Positions 24,381-34,707 of a stretch of 64,000 bases of DNA are shown here, in pieces; the first letter of the stretch is position 1; each line of letters begins with the position of its first letter. This DNA is from Chryseobacterium aurantiacum (GTDB lineage: Bacteria; Bacteroidota; Bacteroidia; Flavobacteriales; Weeksellaceae). The stretch covers positions 496,001 to 560,000 of the forward strand of contig NZ_PXUE01000002.1 of assembly GCF_003020585.1 (NCBI RefSeq), in the 5' to 3' direction. The notes under the pieces are model-generated. The model worked only from the letters and a program-made list of their open reading frames with translations. It was not told the DNA's origin and did not search any database. Made by a program: the position numbers and the translations under genes.

Positions 24381-27374
24381 ATGAGAGTCTGGGCATTGTT
24401 TTTTACTTGCTTATATTTCAACATTTACGGACAGCGCCATACTTCAACATGGTACAATATTGACAACGGACTTCCACAAAGCAGTGCAAAGGCCATTGTT
24501 AAGGATAAATATGGTTTCATATGGATTTCTACAGAAAATGGACTTGTGCGATATGATGGCAGCTCTTTTATTACTTTTAATAATTTCAAAATCAACAATC
24601 TGCACTTTGGAGAATTCATTGGAGATCCGCTTTTGGACAGTATTACGGTTCTCAATAATTTTCAGGAAAACAAGATTATTATAAAGAATAGATTTCCTAA
24701 GGTCACCCATCTCAATAATAGTGATAAAAAAGGTTTTCTAAAGGGAGAAACGTTTATCAACAGGGTTGCCAATAATATTATCGCGTCTAATTTTTATAAT
24801 GACATTCACTATTTTATACAGCTCAAAAATTCAACATACAACTTTACGACCAAAAATACGATTGTCTATAGGGATAACAGCGGGAAAGAAACAAAAATAG
24901 CTCTTCCATTTTCCAACAAGGATCTGAACAATATTTTTGTATTTAATGAGGTTCTTTTTATTAATAATTTCAAAACCAGAAAAACTTATTCTATTGATCA
25001 GGGAAGTCTTTTTGTTCATGAAAAGGAAAGTCTTTTTAATGATCCAAATACAAAGGTTTACTGGCAGCAGATCACTAATCAGACCTTTATCATCAATCAC
25101 AATAATATTTACCTAGTCGAGGGAAAAGGACGTGAAATTAAACTGAAATTCCTTGTAAAATATAATGAGATAGGTAGTCATTCCTATTACTCAATGTTCT
25201 ATGATAAGGATTTTAATAAGCTTTATCTTGGAACCCTGAATAATGGACTGAATGTTCTTAGACTTTCAGATTTCTATGCTGCCAGAAAGGAGGCTGATTT
25301 TTCCAACAATGTTTATTATGCTTCCCTCCCATTCAGCAAAAATACGATCATTGCAGAAGACGGAACAGTATTTGGAAAACATGGAATTGTCAATAAATAT
25401 CCTTTTGGAAACAATGATAATTATCTTATGATGTATGACAAATCCGGAAATATTCTGATCCGAAAAAGAAACAGCATTATTCGTTTTTATAAGGATTCCG
25501 GGTATAAGAGAAAAGATTCTACTTTCATAAAACAAGGGTTTGAGATGTTTTTGAAAAGTGAAAATCTGTACGGTTCTTCCTATTCAGATTTTTCTAAAAG
25601 TCAGCTCCATCTCTCTTCAAAAGACATATTTTCGAAGCCGGATTTCGTATATCATTTTAATAGTTTTGTCAATACTTTTGCTCAATACAGCAAGAATGAG
25701 GTCTTGGTGGGCAACAGCGATGGATTGTACTCTATTACCCCGGGCATCGAAAAGATTACTCCTATTCTGAAAAATATCCATGTTAAAAGTATTATCAAAA
25801 CAAAGGATAATCTTATCTGGATTATGACCAATAAGAATGGTTTTTACCTTTTCAGAAATCGAAGGCTTATTAAAATGCCCAATGACAGGAATGGATATCT
25901 TCAAGCGGCACATTATATTCTTGAAGATCGAAAAGGCTTTTATTGGATCTCTTCTAATAATGGATTGTTTAAGGTACCTAAAAAACAACTTTTACAATAC
26001 GCAGAAGACCAAAAAAGTCCTGTTTTTTATTATCGTTTCACCAAAAAAGATGGGTTCTTAACCAATGAGTTCAATGGGAGTTCACAGCCTAATGCCTACG
26101 CACTGGAGAATGGCGATTTTGTATTTCCTTCTATGGATGGGTTTGTATTTTTCAATCCGGACAGTATCAAGACTTATTATCCCGACAAAAATAAAATTTA
26201 TGTTGAAAGGGTAAAAATTGGAAATTCTGAACCTCAATATTTCCATCATCTTCTTGATTTAAAAAAAGATTATAAAACAGCCGATATCTTCATTGATATT
26301 CCTTACTTCTCCAATCTGGAAAACCTTTACATAGAGGCGAAAATATCGGGTGCGGAAAATACTCCATGGGAGCAAATTACCACAGGAAAGGAGCTGAAAT
26401 ACACCATCAGCAACCTATCTCCGGGTGAATATACGCTCAGTGTAAGAATGTTGATCTCTCCGGATGGGAAATATGAAGAAAAAAATATTCAGTTTAAGAT
26501 TCAGCCATTTTTTTTTCAAACCCTTCTCTTCAGAGTATCTGCTTCTATTATTATCTTGATTATCATTACTATAATTGTTCAGTTAACAACTAACTTTTTA
26601 AGAATAAAAAATAAGGCATTAAAGCAGATTGTTCACAACAAGAATTCTGAGTTGAAAGAAAGAGCACTTACTCTTGAAGGGGTAAAAAGTGATCTGCAAA
26701 AGGAAACTGAATATCAAAAAAAACTGGTAGAGACCATCAGCCATGATATCACCACTCCCATCAGGTTTATTGCCATGCTTTCGCAGAAGTTGTATGAATC
26801 GGATGATGTAGAGTTGCAGAAAAAGTATTTTGACAGTATTTATAAATCTTCGGAACAGCTTTATCAGTTTACCTTAAATTTAAAAGAATATACTGAACTT
26901 TATAAAGCTGAAAATATCTTTGAGGAAAAAGAATATCCTATTAACAGGATTTTGGAGACCAAGAAAAATCTATTCTGGGAGATCGCCAAAGAAAGGGGTA
27001 CTATGATAATTAGCGTTGTTGAAACCAAGGTTTATTCTCATGTAAATGAAAGCATTTTAATGGCTATTATTCACAATATTCTTGACAATGCTGTAAAGAA
27101 TACGTTTGATGGACAAATAACCCTGAATATTACAGAAAACAAACAAAAATCTACCATCACAATTGCAGATACAGGAGCAGGAATGTCTGCAGAACAAATA
27201 ACCGTGTACATGAATCTTTTTAAAAATCCTAAATTGGAGACTCCTAGCTTTAAGGGAAAAGGATTAGGATTGCATATGGTGATTCATTTAGTTAAAAAAA
27301 TTAATGCTGAAATCAACTTTAGACAGAATCAACCCAAGGGAATTGTTGTAGAAATAATGCTCAATAAAAACTAA
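24381..27374 (+). CDS. Sensor histidine kinase with extracellular beta-propeller and Y_Y_Y domain
   Basis: 997 residues. A signal segment (1-18) is followed by a large periplasmic part with reg_prop propeller-like repeats (GLPQSSAKAIVKDKYGFIWI, GLVRYDG; later DNLIWIMTNKNGFYLF, KGFYWISSNNGLF), a Y_Y_Y-type domain (about 640-715), one TM helix (about 718-742) and a coiled coil. The kinase core has His788 in SHDITTPIRF, the N-box HNILDNAVKN, G1 DTGAGMS and G2 GKGLGLHMV. There is no receiver domain. It overlaps no gene and is followed by its response regulator after five bases. It probably senses a periplasmic ligand, unknown here. The domain order matches Bacteroidetes sensors of this class. Confidence 0.92.
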   Translation: MRVWALFFTCLYFNIYGQRHTSTWYNIDNGLPQSSAKAIVKDKYGFIWISTENGLVRYDGSSFITFNNFKINNLHFGEFIGDPLLDSITVLNNFQENKIIIKNRFPKVTHLNNSDKKGFLKGETFINRVANNIIASNFYNDIHYFIQLKNSTYNFTTKNTIVYRDNSGKETKIALPFSNKDLNNIFVFNEVLFINNFKTRKTYSIDQGSLFVHEKESLFNDPNTKVYWQQITNQTFIINHNNIYLVEGKGREIKLKFLVKYNEIGSHSYYSMFYDKDFNKLYLGTLNNGLNVLRLSDFYAARKEADFSNNVYYASLPFSKNTIIAEDGTVFGKHGIVNKYPFGNNDNYLMMYDKSGNILIRKRNSIIRFYKDSGYKRKDSTFIKQGFEMFLKSENLYGSSYSDFSKSQLHLSSKDIFSKPDFVYHFNSFVNTFAQYSKNEVLVGNSDGLYSITPGIEKITPILKNIHVKSIIKTKDNLIWIMTNKNGFYLFRNRRLIKMPNDRNGYLQAAHYILEDRKGFYWISSNNGLFKVPKKQLLQYAEDQKSPVFYYRFTKKDGFLTNEFNGSSQPNAYALENGDFVFPSMDGFVFFNPDSIKTYYPDKNKIYVERVKIGNSEPQYFHHLLDLKKDYKTADIFIDIPYFSNLENLYIEAKISGAENTPWEQITTGKELKYTISNLSPGEYTLSVRMLISPDGKYEEKNIQFKIQPFFFQTLLFRVSASIIILIIITIIVQLTTNFLRIKNKALKQIVHNKNSELKERALTLEGVKSDLQKETEYQKKLVETISHDITTPIRFIAMLSQKLYESDDVELQKKYFDSIYKSSEQLYQFTLNLKEYTELYKAENIFEEKEYPINRILETKKNLFWEIAKERGTMIISVVETKVYSHVNESILMAIIHNILDNAVKNTFDGQITLNITENKQKSTITIADTGAGMSAEQITVYMNLFKNPKLETPSFKGKGLGLHMVIHLVKKINAEINFRQNQPKGIVVEIMLNKN

Positions 27375-27379
27375 TTTAT

Positions 27380-27991
27380 ATGAATGAGAGAATTTTAATT
27401 GCTGATGATCACTATGTTGTCAGAGCAGGAACAGCACTGGTTTTGGAAACTGCTTTTCCTACCATGAATATAGACTTTGCAGAAAACTATGAACAGGTAA
27501 AAAAGATGTTGGTAACCCAGCAATATGATCTTATTATTCTGGATATTGATATGCCCGGAACACAATATAAAAAAATGGTTTCAGAGCTTAAAGACATTCA
27601 GAAAAACATAAAAATCCTTGTATTTTCGGGGTATGATAAAGATGTTGCCATCCAATATATCAGAGAGGGAGCCGAGGGATACCTAAATAAGCAAAGCAGT
27701 GAAGAAGAAATCAAGAATGCTGTAAGAACAGTGCTTGAAAAAGGTTATTTCTATCCTGCTGAATTAATCGGGCTTATCATTCAGAATAAAAGAGATAATC
27801 CTGCTGAAAAACTTTCTTCCCGTGAATACGAGATTTTTAAGCTTTTGGCAGACGGAAATGGAAATCTGGAAATCGCTAATCGTCTTAACATTCAAATGTC
27901 TACCGTAAGCACTTATAAAAAGAGGATATTCCAAAAACTGGATGTAGGAAATATTGCAGAATTGATTAAAGTGTATGAAATGATGCATTGA
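27380..27991 (+). CDS. LuxR/NarL-type response regulator
   Basis: 203 residues. A receiver domain (1-120) has the acidic pair Asp9-Asp10 (IADDHYVV), phospho-acceptor Asp55 (LIILDIDMPG) and a lysine in GYLNKQS. The C-terminal LuxR helix-turn-helix (about 140-200: LSSREYEIFKLLADG, NRLNIQMSTVSTYKKRIFQKL) binds DNA. It follows the sensor kinase by five bases and is surely its partner. Targets are unknown but may include the surface protein downstream on the other strand. Confidence 0.94.
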   Translation: MNERILIADDHYVVRAGTALVLETAFPTMNIDFAENYEQVKKMLVTQQYDLIILDIDMPGTQYKKMVSELKDIQKNIKILVFSGYDKDVAIQYIREGAEGYLNKQSSEEEIKNAVRTVLEKGYFYPAELIGLIIQNKRDNPAEKLSSREYEIFKLLADGNGNLEIANRLNIQMSTVSTYKKRIFQKLDVGNIAELIKVYEMMH

Positions 27992-28043
27992 TGATTCTTC
28001 AACCATGCTTTCATTTAATTCAATAAATATTTTACTAAAATGA

Positions 28044-28072
28044 GGACCGGAAAATTCACAAAATTCCGGTCC
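28044..28072 (+). terminator. Hairpin after the kinase-regulator operon
   Basis: GGACCGGAA pairs perfectly with TTCCGGTCC, 53 bases after the regulator stop. No T-run follows, so termination is likely but not certain. Confidence 0.5.
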
Positions 28073-28193
28073 AGAGAAAACACAACTTTAACTGGGCTCC
28101 AATAAATGAACCTATTCATTGATCCCTTGAATTATTTTTTTCATCATTTGTTTTTAGAAGCAGAAAAGTTAGGTTGTAAGTAAAGAAACTTCA

Positions 28194-29039
28194 TTAATAT
28201 AGCCTTTGTACGGAAAGAAACAGCTCTCTTGTATTATCGGCAGTACTTGAGTCCGTAGTGGAGGCATTACTGCTTCCGGTCATAGATTTATTATCTACAC
28301 GAAATGCATAATATACTCTATACCATCTTGGCTCCGGTTGCTGCATGGTAATATCAAATGTTACGGTTTCATTATGCGTTTGAGTCAGGTAAACACCATC
28401 ATCAAACTGTCTGAAAGCTCCGGGTGACAGTTTAATATTTCCATTATCAGAATCACCAGTATGGGTAGACATTTCTGAAACCCAAATCTTTATATCAGCC
28501 GATCCTACATTATAAAGTCTGGGATTAAAGGTAGTAGAAGCCCCTGTTCCTGCCGAGTTTCCATCAAACTGAGCATCAAGCCTCAAAACTCCTCCCAGAA
28601 TAGGGAGATCAGAAAGATAGGTACTTGCAAGAATATTCGCCCCTGAAGTTCCCGCAGGTATACTTCCATGATAATAAATTAATTCTCCGATTGAAATATC
28701 ATCATCATTTCCTCCAAAAGAAAACTTCCAAATTTCTCCATTAAACATATAATATCCCGGCTTATCTACTTTTGCAGTTTTAACCGATGGTACCGTTACT
28801 GCTTCAGTCACATAAACCAATGTCCCGGCATGTGCATTAAGATATACTGCATCTTTATCCTTAAGCTGATTTCCCGTCAATTTTGGAGCCATTACACCAT
28901 CTGGCACCGTCTTTATATCGGGCTTACCTACAATATCCAGTGTAACTTTGGGAGAATCTGTATTTATACCAACTTGAGAAAAAGCATTTACAGATAAGCA
29001 CAACATCATACTACAAAGAGATAATTTTATTTTCTTCAT
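28194..29039 (-). CDS. Secreted hypothetical protein with flavobacterial surface N-terminus
   Basis: 281 residues. Signal peptide MKKIKLSLCSMMLCLSVNAFS, then QVGINTDSPKVTLDIVGKPD, a start common in flavobacterial exported proteins. The rest is strand-rich (IGELIYYHGSIP, TQTHNETVTFDITMQQPEPRWYRVYYAFRVDN) with no known domain and no T9SS tail. It lies convergent to the sensor kinase-regulator pair. Its function is unknown; a role at the cell surface is inferred from the signal. Confidence 0.75.
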   Translation of the reverse strand: MKKIKLSLCSMMLCLSVNAFSQVGINTDSPKVTLDIVGKPDIKTVPDGVMAPKLTGNQLKDKDAVYLNAHAGTLVYVTEAVTVPSVKTAKVDKPGYYMFNGEIWKFSFGGNDDDISIGELIYYHGSIPAGTSGANILASTYLSDLPILGGVLRLDAQFDGNSAGTGASTTFNPRLYNVGSADIKIWVSEMSTHTGDSDNGNIKLSPGAFRQFDDGVYLTQTHNETVTFDITMQQPEPRWYRVYYAFRVDNKSMTGSSNASTTDSSTADNTRELFLSVQRLY

Positions 29040-29311
29040 TTTAGTTATATTTGTTAAAACAATTATTTGATTTATAGACTAAGTATATACAATCACGTAG
29101 ATTAATTTTTCAGATGAACAGCTAGTTTGATTCGGTTATACTGATGCAAAGTTATCTTCACTGATAAATCAATTTTATAAATAATCAATGAAAAACCGGA
29201 AACGGCTACAACAAAACACAAAATACTGAATATCAAAAATTTAAGCCAGTCATTTTTAATATTTGACTGAAAAAAAGTTTGTTGAAAAAAATAAATTATC
29301 TCAAACCATAA

Positions 29312-30262
29312 ATGAGCACTACAAAAATTGAACAAATTGAACAATACAAGAGAGAGCTGATTTACTACTACAATGTTCTGATGTGGATCATTCTTGCCGT
29401 ATTTGCTTTGATATTTACCTTTATCATTCCTGATAAAATGATGTCTTGGTATCTTTATGGAGGACTCTTTTTACTTATTTACACTTATTTGATTGTTCGC
29501 AAAAGCTACTCAGTGAATGTATTAGTTCACTCCTACATTATTATTGCCACGCTTTACAATTTTTATATCATGTTGGTTTTTTGGAATAATTCGGTAGCAA
29601 GTTTTGTATGGCTTATTCCTATTCCCTTGGCTGCCTATGTTTTTTTTTCCAGAAAATATGTCTTTATCTATGGGCTATTTGTTCTACTCAACATAGCAGC
29701 GGGATTTATCATTTCCAAAAACTTTTCTTTTAATTTCCAAAAACATAGTCCTGAAGATGTGAGATTAACAGATATTGTTCTCGTTACAGCCAATGTAGCA
29801 GTAATCTCGCTTCTCATCTACTTTAAGGATAAAATAAGAAGAGTTGAAATTTATAATGAAATTCAAGAAGAAAAATTATCTCCAGAAATACAGTCGGGAA
29901 CTACAACAGAAAAAATTCCATTTTTTGCAGAAGAATTATTTGAAAAAGTAGAATCTGTAATGAAAGAAAAACAACTGTATAAGGACGTTAATTTTAATAT
30001 TTCAAAGCTTTCTACAGAAATGGATATCAACAGCAGCTATATATCCAAATCTATTCGATATAAAGGATATCCCAATTTTAATAACTACCTGAATATACAC
30101 AGAATAGAATGTGTAAAAAACTTGCTTAGCGAAAATGATATTGAAAAGATAACTCTTATGTATATTTATACAGAAGCAGGCTTCTCAAACCAATCTACAT
30201 TTAACCGTGTATTTAAGCAGATGGAAGGGGTCACTCCATCAGAATACATCAGTAATATGTAA
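29312..30262 (+). CDS. Membrane-bound AraC family regulator
   Basis: 316 residues. About six hydrophobic segments fill residues 18-175, then a soluble linker and a C-terminal AraC DNA-binding domain (about 215-316: FNISKLSTEMDINSSYISKSIRYKG and EKITLMYIYTEAGFSNQSTFNRVFKQMEGVTPSEY). A membrane part coupled to an AraC domain suggests a sensor acting directly on DNA. It precedes an MFS exporter gene on the same strand, which it may control. Confidence 0.85.
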   Translation: MSTTKIEQIEQYKRELIYYYNVLMWIILAVFALIFTFIIPDKMMSWYLYGGLFLLIYTYLIVRKSYSVNVLVHSYIIIATLYNFYIMLVFWNNSVASFVWLIPIPLAAYVFFSRKYVFIYGLFVLLNIAAGFIISKNFSFNFQKHSPEDVRLTDIVLVTANVAVISLLIYFKDKIRRVEIYNEIQEEKLSPEIQSGTTTEKIPFFAEELFEKVESVMKEKQLYKDVNFNISKLSTEMDINSSYISKSIRYKGYPNFNNYLNIHRIECVKNLLSENDIEKITLMYIYTEAGFSNQSTFNRVFKQMEGVTPSEYISNM

Positions 30263-30384
30263 ATACTTCGATTTGTTTTACCAATAAAAATTATTGAAAT
30301 AATGATTTTTACATTTAAAAAATAATCAGGAACTTTACAATACCTTATTTCTATGAACCCATTGCATTTTAACGGCAAGAAATC

Positions 30385-31587
30385 ATGAATCTATTTGAAA
30401 AAGCTGATCAGGGAAGCCAACGTTTCCGATTTATAAAACTTTGCATTTTTTTTTCCGGACTTTCCGTATTTGCGCAGCTCTATCTTTTTCAGCCGATGCT
30501 TCCCATGGCAGCAGAACACTTCAAAGTATCTGTGGGAGATACTTCCCTGCTAGTGTCATCATCTACCATAGGAATGGCCCTGGGTCTGTTATTTTTTGCC
30601 TTTAAAGCCGACAGCTATTCCAGAAAGGGACTGATGGCTTTCTCCCTGATTTCATCAGCCTTATTGACCATCATTTCGACATGGATTCCCAGCCTTAGCC
30701 TTTTGATTGCCATTGGGATCTTTAAAGGATTTGTGGTTTCGGGTGTCTCAGCGGTTGCACTCGCCTATCTTACTGAAGAAGTAAATGCTGCTGTAATAGG
30801 TGCAGCTATCAGCATGTACCTGAGTGGAAATACAATTGGCGGGATGAGCGGAAGAATCCTGGCAACTCTTGTAGCAGGAGAATTTGGATGGCGCAATGCT
30901 GTTTTGGTGATTGGAATAGAAAGTTTAATTCTGGGTATTATATTTTGGAAACTGTTTCCGGAATCAAAATTTTTCAATCCTCAGAAAACAGATTATCATC
31001 TCAAAATGAAGCAGATGAAGTTTTTTCTGACCAATCCTTATATGCTTCGGTTATATTTCATTGCCGCTTTGGTAATGGGTGTTTTTGTGAGTGTATACAA
31101 CTATCTGACTTTCAGATTAGAGGCAGCTCCTTTTTCTTTGAGTCATTTTATCATCGCATTTATATTCCTAATGTATGTTTTCGGAGTGTTTGGAACCATG
31201 ATTGTTGGTCGCTTATCCAAAAGATTTCCACCCAATAATATTTTAAAGGTTTCTATCCTGTTCATGATTGTTGGAGCATTATTGCTTCTATCGGAAAATA
31301 TTTATATTCTCATTTTTGGGCTTGCTCTTTTTACACTTTCCTTTTTTGCCTCTCACACTATGGCCAGCCAGATGACTGCACTTTATGCGAAACGAGGAAA
31401 GTCCTCCGCTACCTCCATCTATTGGCTGTTCTATTATTTCGGGTCAAGTATTTTGGGAAGTGGCACGGGATACCTTCTCCACTCCTATTCCTGGAATGTT
31501 TTCATTGCATTTCTTATCATTTCTATTGTTATTGCTCTTCTTTTGGCCACAGCCAATAAGTCTTCAAAGGAGAAAAAAAATCACTGA
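30385..31587 (+). CDS. MFS transporter (drug or sugar efflux type)
   Basis: 400 residues with about 12 TM segments. The N-terminal FSGLSVFAQLYLFQPMLPMAAEHFKVS and TIGMALGLLFFAFKADSYSRKG (motif A-like) are typical of YnfM/AraJ-type efflux carriers. Substrate cannot be predicted. It lies 120 bases after the AraC sensor gene on the same strand. Confidence 0.9.
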   Translation: MNLFEKADQGSQRFRFIKLCIFFSGLSVFAQLYLFQPMLPMAAEHFKVSVGDTSLLVSSSTIGMALGLLFFAFKADSYSRKGLMAFSLISSALLTIISTWIPSLSLLIAIGIFKGFVVSGVSAVALAYLTEEVNAAVIGAAISMYLSGNTIGGMSGRILATLVAGEFGWRNAVLVIGIESLILGIIFWKLFPESKFFNPQKTDYHLKMKQMKFFLTNPYMLRLYFIAALVMGVFVSVYNYLTFRLEAAPFSLSHFIIAFIFLMYVFGVFGTMIVGRLSKRFPPNNILKVSILFMIVGALLLLSENIYILIFGLALFTLSFFASHTMASQMTALYAKRGKSSATSIYWLFYYFGSSILGSGTGYLLHSYSWNVFIAFLIISIVIALLLATANKSSKEKKNH

Positions 31588-31772
31588 TCCATTACTTGCT
31601 GCATTCAATTTCTTTAAAACGATTTACAATTTTGTTATTTTAACATAATATTAATTTTTTAAGGAAAAATTTAACCTAATCTTCACTAAAACACCGCATT
31701 ATAATACAATGCAGGGCATAATATTTGATAGTTATATCCTATACCATTATCATCACAAAAAATCAAAATATT

Positions 31773-32186
31773 ATGAATGTAGCAGATCTTAAAATCAAAA
31801 ACTTAGTCGAGTACAAAAATCAGATTTATACGATCACTGAAATTTTTCAGAGTGTAGAAAAGGAGTATTTTGTTCATATAGAAAATGATATTCAACGTAT
31901 TTCGGTTCCTGCAGATTCCATTACGCCTATTAAGATAACAGAAGAATGGCTGGAGAGACTGGGCTTTTCAAGAACATTCAGTTCAGATCAAAGCATCCGA
32001 TACGAAAGGCCTGAAGCCTTTATAAAGTATGATATTGACCTGAGTTCCAGAAAAATACTGGAGGGATTGAAAATTTATGGAAATGCTATCAAATGCAGGT
32101 ACATCCATGAATTTCAAAACATTTTCTCATGCCTTTTTGGTAAGGATCCGTCTTTACATTATGGCTACCTGAAAACAGAATCATAG
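31773..32186 (+). CDS. Hypothetical protein of a Bacteroidetes family
   Basis: Start set at ATG 31773 (MNVADLKIKNLVEYK); an upstream frame to 31725 adds 16 unlikely residues. 137 residues, soluble. The pattern KIKNLVEYKNQIYTI, then TEEWLERLGF and a C-terminal YIHEFQNIFSCLFGKD resembles a family often found near phage or mobile genes in Bacteroidetes (with TEEWLLKFGF and HQLQNLY motifs). No function is known, and no phage gene lies nearby. A perfect 18-bp palindromic hairpin follows at 32207-32242. Confidence 0.7.
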   Translation: MNVADLKIKNLVEYKNQIYTITEIFQSVEKEYFVHIENDIQRISVPADSITPIKITEEWLERLGFSRTFSSDQSIRYERPEAFIKYDIDLSSRKILEGLKIYGNAIKCRYIHEFQNIFSCLFGKDPSLHYGYLKTES

Positions 32187-32206
32187 TTTAATAGTTCTTA
32201 GTTATT

Positions 32207-32242
32207 GAAAACCACAGATTATCATGATAATCTGTGGTTTTC
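32207..32242. terminator. Perfect 36-bp palindromic terminator
   Basis: GAAAACCACAGATTATCA pairs with TGATAATCTGTGGTTTTC without loop mismatch. It lies 20 bases after the plus-strand gene and could serve both strands. Confidence 0.7.
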
Positions 32243-32281
32243 CGTGTTATAAAAAGTCATCAGAAATTCTGAATAAAAAAC

Positions 32282-32311
32282 AAAAAAGCTGCCTCGGTTT
32301 TGAAGCAGCTT
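32282..32311 (-). terminator. Terminator after the minus-strand small secreted protein
   Basis: AAAAAAGCTGC and GCAGCTT arms around a TCGGTTTTGAA-type loop; the A-run becomes a T-run on the minus strand, 46 bases after the stop of the minus-strand gene. Confidence 0.7.
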
Positions 32312-32357
32312 CTCAGCACAAATATGAAACAAAATGCGCTCATTTTTGATGGTATTC

Positions 32358-32774
32358 TTAACTCTTGAATACTGTTTTATTCGCAAGTTTCAATACATAG
32401 CTATTTTTTTTGCCTTTCGTTAAAGTATATTGTCCTTTTTTATAAACAACAGCCTTTTTAGATTCTACTTTGTCAAGTATCAGACTTCCGTGTGAAGACG
32501 GCAAAAACAACTCTGCCTGTTGCTCGTCCTGGCTAAGAATGATGGCAGCTTGAGAGGTGTATGATTTTTTAGTATCTACTTCTTTCAAAAGAATTTTTTC
32601 ATCAAAAAGCCTCACACAGTCGTTTTTTATCACAGAGAAAGTATATCCTGCAGATCCTTTGCATCCATGTTTATCTTTGTCGGAACCGGCTCCTTTTGGA
32701 ACAAGTTGTGCAGAAGCACTTGAAGCGAACATTACAACTGTAATTGCTGTAATTAATAGTTTTGCGTTTTTCAT
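32358..32774 (-). CDS. Secreted hypothetical protein, 138 residues
   Basis: Signal peptide MKNAKLLITAITVVMFASSASA, then a basic mature protein with two cysteines (HGCKGSAGYTFSVIKNDCVRLF), probably disulfide bonded, and a strand-rich lysine-rich end. No known domain. The CVRLFDE segment followed by alternating strands resembles other small flavobacterial exported proteins. A terminator lies downstream. No function is assigned. Confidence 0.68.
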   Translation of the reverse strand: MKNAKLLITAITVVMFASSASAQLVPKGAGSDKDKHGCKGSAGYTFSVIKNDCVRLFDEKILLKEVDTKKSYTSQAAIILSQDEQQAELFLPSSHGSLILDKVESKKAVVYKKGQYTLTKGKKNSYVLKLANKTVFKS

Positions 32775-33012
32775 ATGTTTAAAATTTATGGGACAATTTT
32801 TTATTGTACTGAATAAAGAGAGTTACTTTAATAAAATAAACCACTTTATTGAGACAGGAACATGATTTTTAATTATTTACTGATAATTATTGTTAAAATT
32901 TTATTCATTTGTCATTTTCATATTGCATTACAAATAGTATTCCAACTTTGTTGAAATATTATTTTACAAAGAATAAGATACAACTTTTTCAGATATTCGG
33001 CTTAAAATATCA

Positions 33013-34653
33013 TCATTTTATTTTCTTAAACTGTATGTTGAACATATTGGCTCCTGATAATATAAATCCTTTCATCTTATTATTTTTATCATATTCAAAA
33101 TGAATGCGCCCCAAAAATGGTTCCCGGGAATAAAAGCTTTTCAGGCTTAAGGGATGTAAGATGACCTCAGGATTAATAGCATGCCTTGCAACCAACTTAT
33201 TATCCTTAATAATTAACTCATAGATTGTATTGAACTCTTCGTTCTTGTAGTAGCCAATAAACTGATGAAGATCCATTTTACTTTCATCCGGTGGATTCAA
33301 TATTTCTTTTTTGCAGGTAAATACAAAATCGCCAATGCTGAATATGAGCTTTCCTGTATGAAAAGTAATATAAGCGGTTGGAATAAAAGGAATGCTAAAC
33401 TTATGGTCTCCTATAGATTCCAAAGGGGTCTTACTTCCCCATGCATATAGCTTTTTACCATCTGTAGTTATTTCCATATAATTTCCGGGATCTATTTCAT
33501 AGGTTCCCTCAAACTGTTTAAGTTCTGTAGAGGTATAGGTTGTTTTTTTGGGTAAAGCTGGTAAAACTTCATGATCTTCCAAGAATACATCAATCAGTTT
33601 ATAAGCTATAAGCAATCCGTCAAAATTACCTTTATTACTCATCAATACAATTGATAAATGATAAGCCGGAACATGGAGTATATACGCTCTGTAACCGGCA
33701 GTACCTCCACCATGAAAAACAATATCCAATCCTTTATATTTTCCGGTTTGCAGGCCAAGGCCGTATTCTATCTTTTCACCTGTACTCAGATAGGTATTTT
33801 GCTGCATTTTTTGATAAATTTCACGACTTCCCACTGTTGGATTCTGAAAGTTGACAGCCCATCTGCAAAGATCATTCAAAGTCGTAAAAATATTGGAAGA
33901 GCCATTCTCCATTTGCCCCAAGGGTTTTTTGATAAAATGTCCCTTGTTTTCTTTGTATGACTCTGCCTTATTGGGAATAATTATTTCGGGATTATTCACG
34001 GCATTCGTATGGTTCATATGAAGAGGATTGAAGATATATTCTCTGATTAGGTCAGCAAAATCTTTCTTGTATATTCTGTGAAGAATTTCGGCAAGAAGTA
34101 TAAAGCCTGTATTATTATATTTGTATTGTTCGCCGGAGATAAAATTTATACTTTTAATGGCCAAAACGGTATTTACAGCTTCAGTATTGGTTATCTGAGA
34201 CTCCATTCCAAATCCCTGCAGTCTTTTGATATTTGTAAAATCGGGTAAGCCATGAGTATGATTGGCCAATTGTCTGATAGTGATTGTATAGGGTAAATGC
34301 TTCAACTCCGGCAAATAGGTTCTGATATCATCATTCAATGAAAGTTTTCCGTCTTGTTCTGCCATAAGAGCTATAAAGGCCGTAAATTGTTTGGAGACTG
34401 ATGCAATATCAAAAGCTGTAGAATCTGTTACAGAAATCCGGTCTTCAAGATTTGCCAGCCCATATGTTTTTTTATAAGTGACTTTTCCGTCTCTTATAAT
34501 TCCGATAGCCATCCCGGGAGCATCTGGCTGAGAATAATGGTTAATGATTGAATCTGCTTTCCGGAGTTCATCTTTGTGATGAGATTGTCCAAAATAAATT
34601 TCAATAGACAGAACGGAAAACAGAAGTAAAATAGTTTTGATTAATGCTTTCAT
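33013..34653 (-). CDS. Serine hydrolase, beta-lactamase/D-Ala-D-Ala carboxypeptidase-like, secreted
   Basis: 546 residues. Signal peptide to about residue 22. The penicillin-binding fold has SxxK at Ser85-Lys88 (ASVSKQFTAF), the YxN motif in QYKYNNTGF and HxG in VFHGGGTAGY. A C-terminal domain (about 380-546) similar to those of esterase-type family members follows. It may act on peptidoglycan peptides, D-amino-acid peptides or esters, so a drug-resistance role should not be assumed. The upstream AraC-type sensor may control it through the repeats between the genes. Confidence 0.88.
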   Translation of the reverse strand: MKALIKTILLLFSVLSIEIYFGQSHHKDELRKADSIINHYSQPDAPGMAIGIIRDGKVTYKKTYGLANLEDRISVTDSTAFDIASVSKQFTAFIALMAEQDGKLSLNDDIRTYLPELKHLPYTITIRQLANHTHGLPDFTNIKRLQGFGMESQITNTEAVNTVLAIKSINFISGEQYKYNNTGFILLAEILHRIYKKDFADLIREYIFNPLHMNHTNAVNNPEIIIPNKAESYKENKGHFIKKPLGQMENGSSNIFTTLNDLCRWAVNFQNPTVGSREIYQKMQQNTYLSTGEKIEYGLGLQTGKYKGLDIVFHGGGTAGYRAYILHVPAYHLSIVLMSNKGNFDGLLIAYKLIDVFLEDHEVLPALPKKTTYTSTELKQFEGTYEIDPGNYMEITTDGKKLYAWGSKTPLESIGDHKFSIPFIPTAYITFHTGKLIFSIGDFVFTCKKEILNPPDESKMDLHQFIGYYKNEEFNTIYELIIKDNKLVARHAINPEVILHPLSLKSFYSREPFLGRIHFEYDKNNKMKGFILSGANMFNIQFKKIK

Positions 34654-34707
34654 TATGTTTGATTTTTAATAATGAAGCAAAGCTGAAATTTTATCACAGG
34701 ATAAACA

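Noticed and set aside
29102..29344. 80-codon minus-strand frame with a hydrophobic segment
   Set aside because: Its start overlaps the start of the membrane AraC gene, there is no family match, and such hydrophobic frames are frequent in AT-rich spacers. It is possible but not supported.
31394..31414. GAGGAAAGTCC-like stretch considered as RNase P RNA
   Set aside because: It lies inside the MFS gene in frame and lacks the surrounding conserved regions.
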